DNA of 64,000 bases from Solirubrobacter sp963848475 (GTDB taxonomy: Bacteria > Actinomycetota > Thermoleophilia > Solirubrobacterales > Solirubrobacteraceae). Shown one piece after another: positions 8,670-18,337 of this stretch (positions within the stretch are counted from its first letter, which is position 1; each line of letters opens with the position of its first letter). Both the position numbers and the translations under genes were made by a program. The notes below the pieces were generated by a model. The model did not search any database, had not been told where the DNA came from, and saw only the letters and a list, made by a program, of their open reading frames with translations. The stretch covers positions 124,001-188,000 of the forward strand of contig CAWKDW010000021.1 of the NCBI GenBank assembly GCA_963848475.1, written 5' to 3'.

Positions 8670-9488
8670 TCAAGGCCGCTTCGGGAACTGCGCGAAGTCG
8701 GGAGTGCGCTTGGCCTTGTAGGCCTCGCGACCCTCCTTCGCCTCGTCGCTGGCGTAGAACAGGAGGTTGGCGTCGTGCGCGAGCTGCTGGATCCCGCCGA
8801 AGCCGTCTTCCTCGGCATGGAAGCTGGCCTTCATCAGCCGCAGCGCGAAGGGGGAGAGCGCGAGCATCTCGTGGCACCACTTCACGGTCTCCTGCTCGAG
8901 CTGGTCGAGCGGCACGACCGTGTTGACCATGTGCATCTCGCGCGCTTCCTCGGCCCCGTACTGGCGGCAGAGGAACCAGATCTCCTTGGCCTTCTTGGGG
9001 CCGACGAGTCTCGAGAGGAGGCTCGCGCCGTAGCCGCCGTCGAAGGAGCCGACCTTGGGACCGACCTGACCGAAGCGCGCGTTGTCGGCGGCGATCGTGA
9101 GGTCGCAGACGAGGTGCAGCACGTGACCGCCGCCGATCGCGTAGCCCGCGACCATCGCCACGACGGGCTTGGGCAGCCGGCGGATCTGCAGGTGCAGGTC
9201 GGTCACGTGGAAGCGGCCGACGGCCGCGCCGGTCGCGACGTAGCCGGTATCGCCGCGGACGCGCTGGTCGCCGCCGGAGCAGAAGGCCTTGTCGCCCGCG
9301 CCGGTCAGGATGATCACGCCGACGGTCGTGTCCTCGCGCGCCTTGTCCATCGCGTCGGAGACCTCGATCAGCGTCTCGGGGCGGAACGCGTTGTGCACTT
9401 CCGGCCGGTTGATCGTGATCTTTGCGATGCCGTCGCCGGACAGCTCGTACTTGATGTCCTCGTAGTCGGCGGCCGAAGTCCAGTTCAC
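8670..9488 (-). CDS. menB: 1,4-dihydroxy-2-naphthoyl-CoA synthase
   Basis: MenB is the crotonase-fold enzyme that ring-closes OSB-CoA to DHNA-CoA. It has 272 residues, the expected size. It shows the MenB-specific features FCSGGDQRVRGDTGY, the oxyanion hole region MVAGYAIGGGHVLH, and GPKVGSFDGGYGAS, where the Asp and Tyr positions distinguish MenB from enoyl-CoA hydratases. The C-terminus KRTPDFAQFPKRP is also typical. It is first in the menB-menA-menC unit and divergent from menE, with only 28 bp between start codons. Confidence 0.96.
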   Translation of the reverse strand: MNWTSAADYEDIKYELSGDGIAKITINRPEVHNAFRPETLIEVSDAMDKAREDTTVGVIILTGAGDKAFCSGGDQRVRGDTGYVATGAAVGRFHVTDLHLQIRRLPKPVVAMVAGYAIGGGHVLHLVCDLTIAADNARFGQVGPKVGSFDGGYGASLLSRLVGPKKAKEIWFLCRQYGAEEAREMHMVNTVVPLDQLEQETVKWCHEMLALSPFALRLMKASFHAEEDGFGGIQQLAHDANLLFYASDEAKEGREAYKAKRTPDFAQFPKRP

Positions 9489-9504
9489 GGTCGGTGAGCC
9501 TAGC

Positions 9505-9516
9505 TAGTCTCGGCGC
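9505..9516 (+). promoter_or_regulatory. putative -10 element for leaderless menE transcript
   Basis: TAGTCT at 9505-9510 matches a sigma-70 type -10 hexamer and lies six bases before the menE GTG at 9517. That places the expected transcription start on or next to the start codon. No Shine-Dalgarno sequence precedes the GTG. The -35 region (about 9482-9487) is weak, as is common in actinobacteria. Confidence 0.4.
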
Positions 9517-10725
9517 GTGATCGGTTGGCTGGAGCGTGCGGCACCTGAGGTGATCGCGGTCGAGGACGCGTCCGGGGCCTTGACGTACGGCGAGTTGTCC
9601 ACTCGCGCTTTGTCCGGCGCCGCCGCTTTGGCCGGCGCCTCGCGGGTGGCGATCGCCCTGCCTCCAGGGCTCGATTTCGCTGTGGCTCTGCACGCCACGT
9701 TGCTTGCTGGGGCTGCTGTGGTGCCTGTGGACCTACGCGAGCCTGAGTGGCGCTTAGCTCAGGCGGATGTGGTGATCGATGCGCCGTTGAAAGGCGGGCA
9801 AGGTGGGGGAGAGGGGCGTGTTGCGCCACCCGTCGCGCTCAACACACCTGCCCTCGTCGTGCATACCTCGGGGACGACCGGCGTCCCTCGACCCATCGAA
9901 CTGACGGTCGGTCAGATCCTTCACAACGCGCTTGGGTGCGCGGTCGCTCTGGGGCACTCCCGGGTCGAGCGTTGGCTCTGTCCGTTGCCACTGAGCCATG
10001 TAGGCGGGTTGATGGTGCTCTTGCGGTCCGCGATCTACGGGACGACCGCCGTGCTCGGGCCCGCGGATCGCTCCGACGTCACGATCGCTTCCTTGGTCCC
10101 CACGCAGCTCGGGCGGTTGCTGGACGGGCCGCCGCCTTCGTCGTTGCGGGTCGTGATGCTCGGCGGGGCGCCCGCCGACCCGACGTTGCTCGCGCGCGCT
10201 CGCGACGCCGGCTGGCCGGTCGCGCCGACCTACGGGCTCACGCAGGCGTGTTCGGCCGTGACGGTGGCGGACGTGGGCGACATCGAGACCTCCGGTCTTC
10301 CGCTCCCGGGGATTTCGGTTTCGATCGCTCCCGACGGCGAGATCATCGTCGAAGGGCCGACGACCGACGGCCGCCTCCAGACGGGCGACCTCGGCCGGCT
10401 CGACGAGCGCGGGCGGCTGATCGTGCTCGGCCGCAAGGTCGACACGATCGTCTCCGGCGGCGAGAACGTGATGCCCGCCGAGGTCGAGGCCGTCCTGCTC
10501 GCCCATCCGGCCGTCGCCGAGGCCGGCGTCTTCGGCCGCCCCGATCCCGAATGGGGCGAGGCGGTCACCGCCCACGTCGTGCTGCGCGGCCCCATCGATC
10601 CCGCCGAGCTGCGCGCGTTCGCGGCCGAGCGGCTCGCCCGCTTCAAGGTGCCCAAGGCGATCGAGCCGGTCGACGCCCTACCACGCAACGCCGGCGGCAA
10701 GTTGCTGCGCCGCGAGCTCCGCTAG
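9517..10725 (+). CDS. menE: o-succinylbenzoate--CoA ligase
   Basis: MenE adenylates o-succinylbenzoate and transfers it to CoA. The protein has 402 residues, short for an ANL-family ligase but common for MenE. It has the ATP-binding P-loop HTSGTTGVPRP (116-126), an A5-like PTYGLTQACS, the TGDLGRLDERG motif, and a C-terminal GGKLLRREL with the catalytic Lys. The GTG start agrees with the -10 at 9505. The gene is divergent from menB. Its last 48 bp overlap antisense with the AbiEi/DUF559 gene, which reads in from the other side. Confidence 0.9.
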   Translation: MIGWLERAAPEVIAVEDASGALTYGELSTRALSGAAALAGASRVAIALPPGLDFAVALHATLLAGAAVVPVDLREPEWRLAQADVVIDAPLKGGQGGGEGRVAPPVALNTPALVVHTSGTTGVPRPIELTVGQILHNALGCAVALGHSRVERWLCPLPLSHVGGLMVLLRSAIYGTTAVLGPADRSDVTIASLVPTQLGRLLDGPPPSSLRVVMLGGAPADPTLLARARDAGWPVAPTYGLTQACSAVTVADVGDIETSGLPLPGISVSIAPDGEIIVEGPTTDGRLQTGDLGRLDERGRLIVLGRKVDTIVSGGENVMPAEVEAVLLAHPAVAEAGVFGRPDPEWGEAVTAHVVLRGPIDPAELRAFAAERLARFKVPKAIEPVDALPRNAGGKLLRRELR

Positions 10726-11583
10726 GACCTTCGCGGGGCGATGGTTGAGGTCGTCCTCGGTGAAGCGCAGGACGGTGTAGCCGGCCGCCCGCAGGGCCGC
10801 GTCGCGGATCCGGTCGTCGACCCGGCTCCGCGGTCGCGAATGCGGAGGGCCGTCGATCTCGACGCAGAGTCCGGGCCAGTAGAAGTCGACCTCGAAGCCG
10901 TTGACTTCGATGTTGGACCTCGGCGCGGGGAGCCCGGCGCCCCGGACGAGGCGGCGGAACCGCTTCTCGAGCCGGCTCCGCGACCCGGCGCTCCCGCTGA
11001 GATGCAGTTCGAGCGCGTGATTGAGCACGCCGAGGTTCCGGCGGCCGTTCGCTCGCGCCATCGTCGTCCGCAGCGCCTGCTCGGAGAAGATCCCCCGAAA
11101 CGCCGCCTCGTGCATCATGAACGCGAGGTCTTCTGCATCCCGGTCGTCGGACAGATCGAGGAGCGTCCGCGCGACGGTCGTGACCGGGATGTTGTCGACG
11201 ATCACGATGTCGAGCGGGCTCAGGCTCCGGCACGTCCGCAGCCGGAACCCAGCCTGCGGCCGCCGATTCCCGGGCACGATCACCTCGATCTCCCGCGGCT
11301 CCAGCTTCGTGATCTTCAGCTTCGCGGCGCTGCACATCCCGGCCAGAGCGGCCCCATCGCTCGCCGCGAGGATCGCGGCCATCCACTCGCCTTCTCGGGA
11401 CAGGTGAGGCTGGCCGTAGGCGTATACGCCGCGGTACTTGGGCCACAAGCGACCACTGCGAACCCAGTCCGCGATCGTCGCCCGTGGCATACCGAGTTGG
11501 GAAGCCTTGATCGCCCCATGCTGCTTCGCCGCGAGGAGGGGTGCCTCACGTTTGTTCGGCCTGTCCGAACGTTTGTGGGTCAC
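10678..11583 (-). CDS. AbiEi-antitoxin-like winged-helix plus DUF559 endonuclease-fold protein
   Basis: A 301-residue soluble protein. The N-terminal part (about 10-70: AAKQHGAIKASQLG, IADWVRSGRLWPKYRGVYAYG) is the winged-helix domain of AbiEi-type antitoxins. The C-terminal part (about 205-290) matches the DUF559/Vsr-like endonuclease fold, with a VNGFEVDFYWPGLCVEIDG core (Asp and Glu as in PD-(D/E)XK folds) and GYTVLRFTEDDL. Such fusions are abundant in actinobacteria without a known partner. No AbiEii nucleotidyltransferase gene is adjacent, so this is not called a toxin-antitoxin system. The start is a GTG preceded by AGGGG; the 3' end overlaps menE by 48 bp tail to tail. Confidence 0.75.
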   Translation of the reverse strand: MTHKRSDRPNKREAPLLAAKQHGAIKASQLGMPRATIADWVRSGRLWPKYRGVYAYGQPHLSREGEWMAAILAASDGAALAGMCSAAKLKITKLEPREIEVIVPGNRRPQAGFRLRTCRSLSPLDIVIVDNIPVTTVARTLLDLSDDRDAEDLAFMMHEAAFRGIFSEQALRTTMARANGRRNLGVLNHALELHLSGSAGSRSRLEKRFRRLVRGAGLPAPRSNIEVNGFEVDFYWPGLCVEIDGPPHSRPRSRVDDRIRDAALRAAGYTVLRFTEDDLNHRPAKVLAELAAQQLAAGVAW

Positions 11584-11648
11584 CCCCTGAGTCTCGGCGG
11601 AGCCGCTGACACGGAACAACACCGCTTTGTGCCAAAACTCCCAACGAG

Positions 11649-12062
11649 ATGACAAGAAACGCCACGCTCGCCGACATTCCGGATGTCCTGGCGCTCTGGG
11701 ACCAGGCGCGCTCGTCACACGCCGAGACTCCGGACACGCCCGAATCGATCGAACGGCTGCTGCGGACGGACCCCGGCTCGCTGCTCGTGGAGATCGACGA
11801 CGAGCGGATCGTCGGCGTCCTGATCGCCGCGTTCGACGGCTGGCGCGGGAACATGTACCGGCTCGCGGTCGCCCCGGACCGGCGCCGGGAAGGGATCGCA
11901 CAGCAGCTCGTGGGCGCCGGCGAGGCGCGGCTCCGCGAACTCGGTGCCCCGAAGGCCACCGCGCTCGTCGGCCGCGGCGACACGCAGGCCGAGGGCTTGT
12001 GGCGCGCGGTGGGCTATCGCGATGACGTCGAGATCGGCCGTTGGGTACGTTCGCTGCCATGA
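11649..12062 (+). CDS. GNAT family N-acetyltransferase
   Basis: A 137-residue acetyl-CoA-dependent acyltransferase of unknown substrate. The fold is recognisable from the strand-turn IVGVLIAAFDGWRGN, the acetyl-CoA pyrophosphate loop LAVAPDRRREGIAQQLV (motif A, R/Q-x-x-G-x-A/G) at about 76-92, and the C-terminal LWRAVGYRDDVEIGRW. No flanking substrate gene tells what it modifies. Its stop overlaps the next start codon (ATGA at 12059-12062), so it is translationally coupled to the methyltransferase. The gene is intact. Confidence 0.85.
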   Translation: MTRNATLADIPDVLALWDQARSSHAETPDTPESIERLLRTDPGSLLVEIDDERIVGVLIAAFDGWRGNMYRLAVAPDRRREGIAQQLVGAGEARLRELGAPKATALVGRGDTQAEGLWRAVGYRDDVEIGRWVRSLP

Positions 12063-12890
12063 CACTCGAAAGCAGGGACCGGTGGGTGCGTGCGGCCGAG
12101 GGGTGGGAGAAGCAGGCCGACAAGTTCGGCAGGGACTCGATGCCCGTTTCGAGCTTCATGGTCGACGCGATCGCGCCTCAGCCCGGCCACACGATCCTGG
12201 ATCTGGCCGCGGGGATCGGGGAGACCGGGTTCCTGGCGGCGGAGCTGATCCAGCCCGGCGGCGAGCTGATCACGAGCGACTTCGCGCCCGAGATGCTCGC
12301 CGCGGCGCAAAGACGCGCACAGAGCAAGGGCATCAGGAACGTCCGCTTCCGCCAGATCGACCTGAGCGTCCCGATCGACCAGCCGGCGGCGAGCCTCGAC
12401 GCCGTCCTCTGCCGCTGGGGCTACATGCTGCTCGAGGACCCCGAGTCCGCGCTCCGGGACACCAGGCGCGTGCTCAAGCACGGCGGCACGTCTGGCGCTC
12501 GCGGCCTGGAGCGGCCCCAACGACAACCTCTGGAGCGCGGCGCCCTCAAGGATCCTGGAGGCACGAGGGATCCTCGAGAAGCCCCAGCCCGGACCCGGCC
12601 AGTTCGCCTGGGCCGACCCGGAGACGATCCGGGACACGATGGAGAGCGCGGGCTTCATCGAGCCGGAGATCGAGGCCGTCGACTTCCAGATCCACTACGA
12701 CGACGTCGACGACTGGTGGGTCACGCAGACGCAGATGTCCACCCGCACCGGCGACGCCGACAAGCAGATGGATTTCGCCACCCGCAGCGACGTTCTGGCC
12801 GATCTGGAACAGGCCGCCGCGCCGTTCACACGGCCCGATGACAGCCTGATCATCCCGGCCCGGACGTGGGTCGCGACCGCGACCGCATAA
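12059..12890 (+). CDS. class I SAM-dependent methyltransferase (single frameshift)
   Basis: A methyltransferase of unknown substrate. The N-terminal half shows the SAM-binding motif I ILDLAAGIGETGFLAAEL, motif II TSDFAPEMLAAA, and a motif IV-like LDAVLCRWGYMLLEDPE. The frame breaks near 12488, just after RVLKHGG. Dropping one base restores the expected RLALAAWSGP and continues to a full C-terminus ending in PARTWVATATA at 12890. The complete product would be about 276 residues. The indel fits the window-wide error pattern. It is coupled to the GNAT gene by ATGA overlap and is 11 bp before ilvC. Confidence 0.78.
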
Positions 12891-12901
12891 GATCGCCCGC
12901 C

Positions 12902-13900
<999 letters not shown>

Positions 13901-13977
13901 AACTCCTCGGAATTCCACGGATCCGCAGTAGCTAATCTGCGAGGGCGTTCTCCCCGACTGTCAGGACCCCTCTCTCC

Positions 13978-14085
13978 ATGGCTCCGAATCCGTACACCAA
14001 GCAGTACCGCATGACCGCGGGCCCGATCCAGCCCGCGGTCTCGCAGGCCATGGCCACGCCGATGCTCGTTCTGGCGGCCGCATGA
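13978..14085 (+). pseudogene. N-terminal remnant of an alanine-glyoxylate/serine-type aminotransferase
   Basis: A 35-codon frame starts at ATG 13978. It reads YRMTAGPIQPAVSQAMATPM and then a short VLAAA end. The GP-x-PAVSQAMA pattern is the conserved N-terminus of class V (alanine-glyoxylate/serine-pyruvate) aminotransferases, which are normally about 360-390 residues. The frame's TGA overlaps the serA ATG (ATGA at 14082-14085), as an intact upstream gene would. The simplest reading is an in-frame loss of about 1 kb of the gene body, real or by assembly, leaving only the two ends. It could instead be a short unrelated ORF. Confidence 0.5.
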
Positions 14086-15701
14086 CCCTGCTGACCGAGC
14101 AGTACCGCGTCCTCGTCGCGGAGAAGATCGCCGAGACCGGCGTCGACATGCTGCGTGAGCGCTTCGACGTCGACCTCGGCACCGACTGGACCCGTGAGCA
14201 GCTGCTCGATCGCATCGGCCACTATCACGGCATCCTGATCCGCAGCGCGACGCAGCTCGACGCCGAGGCGATCGAGCGCGCCGACAACCTGCGGGTCGTG
14301 GGTCGTGCCGGTGTCGGCGTGGACAACGTCGACGTCCCCGCCGCGTCCAAGCGCGGGATCATCGTCGCCAACGCGCCGGAGGCCAACACGGTCGCCGCGG
14401 CCGAGCACACGCTCGCGCTGATGCTGGCGCTCGCCCGCAACATCCCGCAGGCGCACGCCAGCCTCACCAGCGGCAAGTGGGAGCGCAGCAAGTTCGGCGG
14501 CACCGAGGTCGAGGGCAAGACCCTCGGCGTGCTCGGCTTCGGCCGCATCGGCCAGCTCGTCGCGATCCGCGCCCGTGCCTTCGGCATGCGCGTCGTCGCG
14601 TACGACCCCTTCGTCAGCTCCGAGCGCTTCAAGGAGCTCGGCGTCGAGAAGGCCGAGACCCCCGGGGACGCGCTCGCGGCCGGCGACTTCATCACGCTGC
14701 ACCTGCCGAAGACCCCGGAGACCCAGGGCTTCCTGAACTCCGAGACGCTCGCCCAGTGCAAGGACGGCGTGCGGATCATCAACGTCGCCCGCGGCCCGCT
14801 GGTCGTCGACGCGGACCTGCAGGCGGCGCTGGACTCCGGCAAGGTCGCCGGCGCGGCGCTCGACGTCTTCGCCAAGGAGCCGATCACCGATCACCCGCTG
14901 TTCGGCTACCCCAACGTCGTCGTCACGCCGCATCTCGGCGCCTCGACGGCCGAGGCGCAGGACCGCGCGGGCGTCCAGACGGCCGAGCAGGTCGTGCTCG
15001 CCCTGACCGGCGGCGTCGTCTCGACCGCGGTCAACATCCCCGCCGTCAGCGCGGAGGACATGGAGGTCCTCGGCCCGTACGTCCCGCTCGCGCAGCGGCT
15101 CGGCCGCATCGCCGCCGGGCTCGCCGACAACGTCGAGCGCATCGAGGTCGAGCACATGGGGCGGATCGCCGAGCGCGACACCCGCCTGCTCACCCTCTCC
15201 GTGCTCACGGGCATCTTCGCCGGTCGCACCGAGGAGGACGTCAACCTCGTCAACGCGCCGACGCTGGCGGAGGAGCGCGGGATCGCGGTCTCCGAGCGTC
15301 GCGAGACGGTCGCCCGCGACTACGCCGACCTCGTGCGCGTCACGGTCATCGGCTCCGGCGAGCCGATCCGCGTCGTCGGCACCACGATCGGGCAGCTCTA
15401 CCGCCCGCATCTGCTCGAGGCCTGGGGTCAGCGCTTCGACCTGCAGATCGACGATCCGCACCTGACGCTGTTCCGCTACTCCGACGTCCCCGGCATGGTC
15501 GGGCGCGTCGGCTCGAGCTTCGGCGAGCACGGGATCAACATCTCCGCCGCCGCCGTCGGGCGTCAGGCACCGGGCGACAACGGTGCGCGGAGCGACCTCG
15601 CGGTGATGGCGGTCACGACCGACGTCCGCGTCCCGGACGCGGTCGTCGCGCAGATCGCGGCCTCCGACGGGTTCGTCGCGGGCCGCTCGATCAGCCTCTA
15701 G
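14082..15701 (+). CDS. serA: D-3-phosphoglycerate dehydrogenase
   Basis: SerA oxidises 3-phosphoglycerate in the first committed step of serine synthesis. At 539 residues it is the long actinobacterial form: a catalytic/NAD domain (LGFGRIGQLVAIRARAFGM dinucleotide loop, NVARGPLVVDADL, catalytic His in TPHLGAST), an intervening ASB domain, and a C-terminal ACT domain (LFRYSDVPGMVGRVGSSFGEHGINI) for serine feedback. The ATG overlaps the stop of the upstream aminotransferase remnant. In related operons an aminotransferase here would be a natural partner for the phosphohydroxypyruvate step. A hairpin at 15715-15734 follows the stop. Confidence 0.95.
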   Translation: MTLLTEQYRVLVAEKIAETGVDMLRERFDVDLGTDWTREQLLDRIGHYHGILIRSATQLDAEAIERADNLRVVGRAGVGVDNVDVPAASKRGIIVANAPEANTVAAAEHTLALMLALARNIPQAHASLTSGKWERSKFGGTEVEGKTLGVLGFGRIGQLVAIRARAFGMRVVAYDPFVSSERFKELGVEKAETPGDALAAGDFITLHLPKTPETQGFLNSETLAQCKDGVRIINVARGPLVVDADLQAALDSGKVAGAALDVFAKEPITDHPLFGYPNVVVTPHLGASTAEAQDRAGVQTAEQVVLALTGGVVSTAVNIPAVSAEDMEVLGPYVPLAQRLGRIAAGLADNVERIEVEHMGRIAERDTRLLTLSVLTGIFAGRTEEDVNLVNAPTLAEERGIAVSERRETVARDYADLVRVTVIGSGEPIRVVGTTIGQLYRPHLLEAWGQRFDLQIDDPHLTLFRYSDVPGMVGRVGSSFGEHGINISAAAVGRQAPGDNGARSDLAVMAVTTDVRVPDAVVAQIAASDGFVAGRSISL

Positions 15702-15714
15702 AGAACCGGTGCGG

Positions 15715-15734
15715 CCGGGGGCTTCGCCTCCCGG
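15715..15734 (+). terminator. hairpin after serA
   Basis: A GC-rich stem-loop (arms CCGGGGGC and GCC-CCCGG with one bulged T, loop TTC) lies 14 bp after the serA stop and between convergent genes. There is no U-run, so intrinsic termination is plausible but unproven. Confidence 0.45.
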
Positions 15735-15750
15735 TCGCGCTCGCTCCCGC

Positions 15751-17184
15751 CTACGCGCCGCGCGGCGCCGGCACAGGCTTGAGCGCTGGGGCGGGGGCGA
15801 CGTCGGCGATCCAGGCCGGCAGCTCGCCGCCGACACAGCGCTTGAGCGTCGCGACCACGGTCTGGTCGTACGCGTGCGACTCATCCTCGAGCAGCCCGAA
15901 GGCGCGCTCGGGGGTCCAGGCGGCGCGGTAGACGCGGTCGGAGACCAGCGCGTCGTAGACGTCGACGACGGCGAGGATGCGCGTCTCGATGCTCATCTCA
16001 TCCGCGGTCAGGCCACGCGGGTAGCCACCGCCGTCGAGGCGCTCGTGGTGGTCGGAGACGAGGCCGCGGACCGCTTCGGGGAAGCCGCCGAGCTCGTCGA
16101 GCAGGCGGCGGCCGTCGATCGGATGCCGCTTGATCGCGGCGAACTCCGCGTCGGTCAGCGGACCGGGCTTCTGGAGGATCTCCAGCGGCACGCTGAGCTT
16201 GCCGATGTCGTGCAGCAGCCCGCCGACGGCGAGGTGCCGGCGCGAGCTGGCGGAGAGCTTGAGCTCCTCGCCGACTCGGGCGGCGAGCAGGGCGACTCGG
16301 CGGGTGTGCTCCTCGGTCGAGAGGTCGCGGCGCTCGAGGCGAACCATCAGGGCGCGCACGCGCGGGCCGAGGTAGGCCTGCTCGGAGGCGACCAGCTCGG
16401 TCGCGGTGAGGTCGCCGACCAGCGGGCGCGAGGCACCGGCGCGCTTGATGTCCAGCGCGGCGGGGACGGCGACGAGGATCACGGCGGCGATCTCGAGCAG
16501 GTGGCCGAGGTAGAAGCCGAGCGTCATCGGGCCGATCATCAGGTTGACGTAGAGCGTCACGCCGAGCCATGCGCAGCCGAGCGCGACCGCCAGGTCGGCG
16601 CTGCGGCGCGTGAGCATGTAGGTGCGGACCGCGCGGAGGATCAGCAGCGACAGGAAACCGGCGCCGGCGACGAGCAGGCCGATCGCGGGAGCGGACTTGG
16701 CCTGCGGGACCGCGGGAATCGATTCGGGCATCGAGAGCCCGACCAGCCCGAAGATCAGCACGGCGAAGACGAGGGCGATCTGGGCCACGATCAGCGGCTG
16801 AACGCGTCCCGGGCGGCGCAGGGACGGGAGCGCGGTGAGTGCCAGCAGACCGGCGCCGACGGGGACCGAGAGGCCGCCGGCGAGGGCGATGATCCCGTTC
16901 TGGCCGACGATGAAGCCCGGGGTGGCCAGCGCGTGCAGCGCGAACAGCGCGGTCATCGTCGAGAACGCGATGCCCATCAGCACCGTCCGGCCGTCTCGAG
17001 CCCGTGCCCCCGCGACGCTCAGCGCGAGCGATGCGAGGCTGGCGATGGCCGCCGCCGAGCTCACGAGCCCGAAGTGGACCGCGGACGGCATCATGAAGTG
17101 CTGGTCACCGGCGAGGACGACGATCGCGACGGGCACGGCAACGCCGAGCAGCGCGAGCACGATGACGATCCAAGACCGGGGCAT
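15751..17184 (-). CDS. membrane-anchored HD-GYP domain phosphohydrolase
   Basis: A 477-residue protein, probably a cyclic-di-GMP phosphodiesterase acting at the membrane. Residues 1 to about 245 form seven or eight hydrophobic helices (for example IVIVLALLGVAVPVAIVVLA) without an obvious sensory motif. The C-terminal half is an HD-GYP domain: EEHTRRVALLAARVG at about 293, HDIGKLSVP with H325/D326, KRHPIDG, and HHERLDGGGYPRGL containing the GYP motif. The HD doublet is intact, so activity is expected. It is divergent from nagA, with 57 bp between starts. No GGDEF partner is nearby. Confidence 0.88.
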   Translation of the reverse strand: MPRSWIVIVLALLGVAVPVAIVVLAGDQHFMMPSAVHFGLVSSAAAIASLASLALSVAGARARDGRTVLMGIAFSTMTALFALHALATPGFIVGQNGIIALAGGLSVPVGAGLLALTALPSLRRPGRVQPLIVAQIALVFAVLIFGLVGLSMPESIPAVPQAKSAPAIGLLVAGAGFLSLLILRAVRTYMLTRRSADLAVALGCAWLGVTLYVNLMIGPMTLGFYLGHLLEIAAVILVAVPAALDIKRAGASRPLVGDLTATELVASEQAYLGPRVRALMVRLERRDLSTEEHTRRVALLAARVGEELKLSASSRRHLAVGGLLHDIGKLSVPLEILQKPGPLTDAEFAAIKRHPIDGRRLLDELGGFPEAVRGLVSDHHERLDGGGYPRGLTADEMSIETRILAVVDVYDALVSDRVYRAAWTPERAFGLLEDESHAYDQTVVATLKRCVGGELPAWIADVAPAPALKPVPAPRGA

Positions 17185-17229
17185 AGGCGGGTTGATCGGC
17201 GCAGAAGCCCCAGAATTGAGTGGTGGCGG

Positions 17230-17241
17230 TACGGTGAGCAG
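17230..17241 (+). promoter_or_regulatory. putative -10 element for leaderless nagA transcript
   Basis: TACGGT at 17230-17235 lies six bases before the nagA GTG at 17242, the same geometry as at menE. No good Shine-Dalgarno sequence is present. No convincing -35 was found, so this is tentative. Confidence 0.3.
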
Positions 17242-18337
17242 GTGCGACTGGGCGTGCAGGCGGCGTTGGTCGACGGGCGGTTTCTGCCCGGGGACGTGGA
17301 GATCGACGGCGGCGTGGTCCGCGGCGTCGGGCTCTCCGGCGGTGCCGCAAGCGCGATCGCGGCGCCCGGGTTCGTCGACCTGCAGGTCAACGGCTTCGCC
17401 GGCGTGGACCTGATGACGGCCGACCGGGCCGGTTACCGGCGAGTGGGGGACGCGCTGCTCGCGACGGGCACGACGGCCTTCCAGCCGACGTTCGTGACCG
17501 CACCCGAGCGAACGCTGATCGCGGCGCTGCGGGAGATGCCGTCGGACGACATCGGCCCGCGCGTGCTCGGGGCGCACCTCGAAGGCCCGTTCCTCTCGCC
17601 GCGGCGCCCCGGGGCACACGACCCGCGCTGGCTCTCCGCCCCCGATCTGCCGCTGTTGCGCCGTCTGCTCGACGCGGGGCCGGTCTCCCAGGTCACGCTG
17701 GCGCCCGAGTTGCCGGGCGCGTTCGCGCTCGTCGACGAACTCGTCGCGCGCGGCGTGACGGTGTCGGCCGGCCACACGGACGCCACCGCCGCCGAGGCCC
17801 AGCTCGCCTTCGACCGCGGCGTCCGCACGGTCACGCACCTGTTCAACGCGATGCGCCCGAGCACGGCGCGCGATCCGAGCCTCGCCTGGTCGGCGCTGGC
17901 GCGGACCGACGTCGTCGTGCAGCTGATCGTGGATCTGCACCATCTGGCCGCGGACACCGTGCTGATGGCCTACAACGCCGCTTCGTCGCGCTTCGCGCTG
18001 GTCACCGACGCCGCGCCCGCGGCGGGGACCGGCGACGGCAGCTTCCACCTCGGCGGCCGCGAGGTCCATGCGTCCGCAGGCGTCGTGCGCCGGCCGGAAG
18101 GTCAGCTCGCGGGGTCGGCGCTGACGATGATCGACGCGGTGCGCAACCTGCACGCCCTGGGTGTGCCGCTCGAAGCGGCGCTGCGCTGCGCCTCCGAAGT
18201 GCCGGCACGGGTGGCGCAGCGGCCGGAACTCGGCCGGCTCCGTGCCGGGAGCACCGGCGGACATCGTGGTATTCGACGACCGACTGGACGTGATCCGCGT
18301 CCTGGTGGAGGGGAGAGAACGTGTCGCTCGCACGTGA
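17242..18337 (+). CDS. nagA: N-acetylglucosamine-6-phosphate deacetylase (frameshift near 3' end)
   Basis: NagA removes acetate from GlcNAc-6-P. The amidohydrolase fold shows APGFVDLQVNGFAGVDL, where the metal-binding HxH is replaced by QxN as usual for NagA. The catalytic-domain motifs HLEGPFLSP, SAGHTDAT and THLFNAMRP follow, with the active-site Asp in LVTDAAPAAG. The frame breaks near 18240. Dropping one C gives GRLVPGAPADIVVFDDRLD and a stop at 18335-18337, the canonical NagA C-terminus; without that the frame runs on to 18447 through the next gene. Corrected length is about 364 residues. It overlaps the SIS gene by 17 bp. Confidence 0.88.

Noticed and set aside
10678..11583. Complete type IV toxin-antitoxin system
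   Set aside because: No AbiEii nucleotidyltransferase gene is adjacent on either side.
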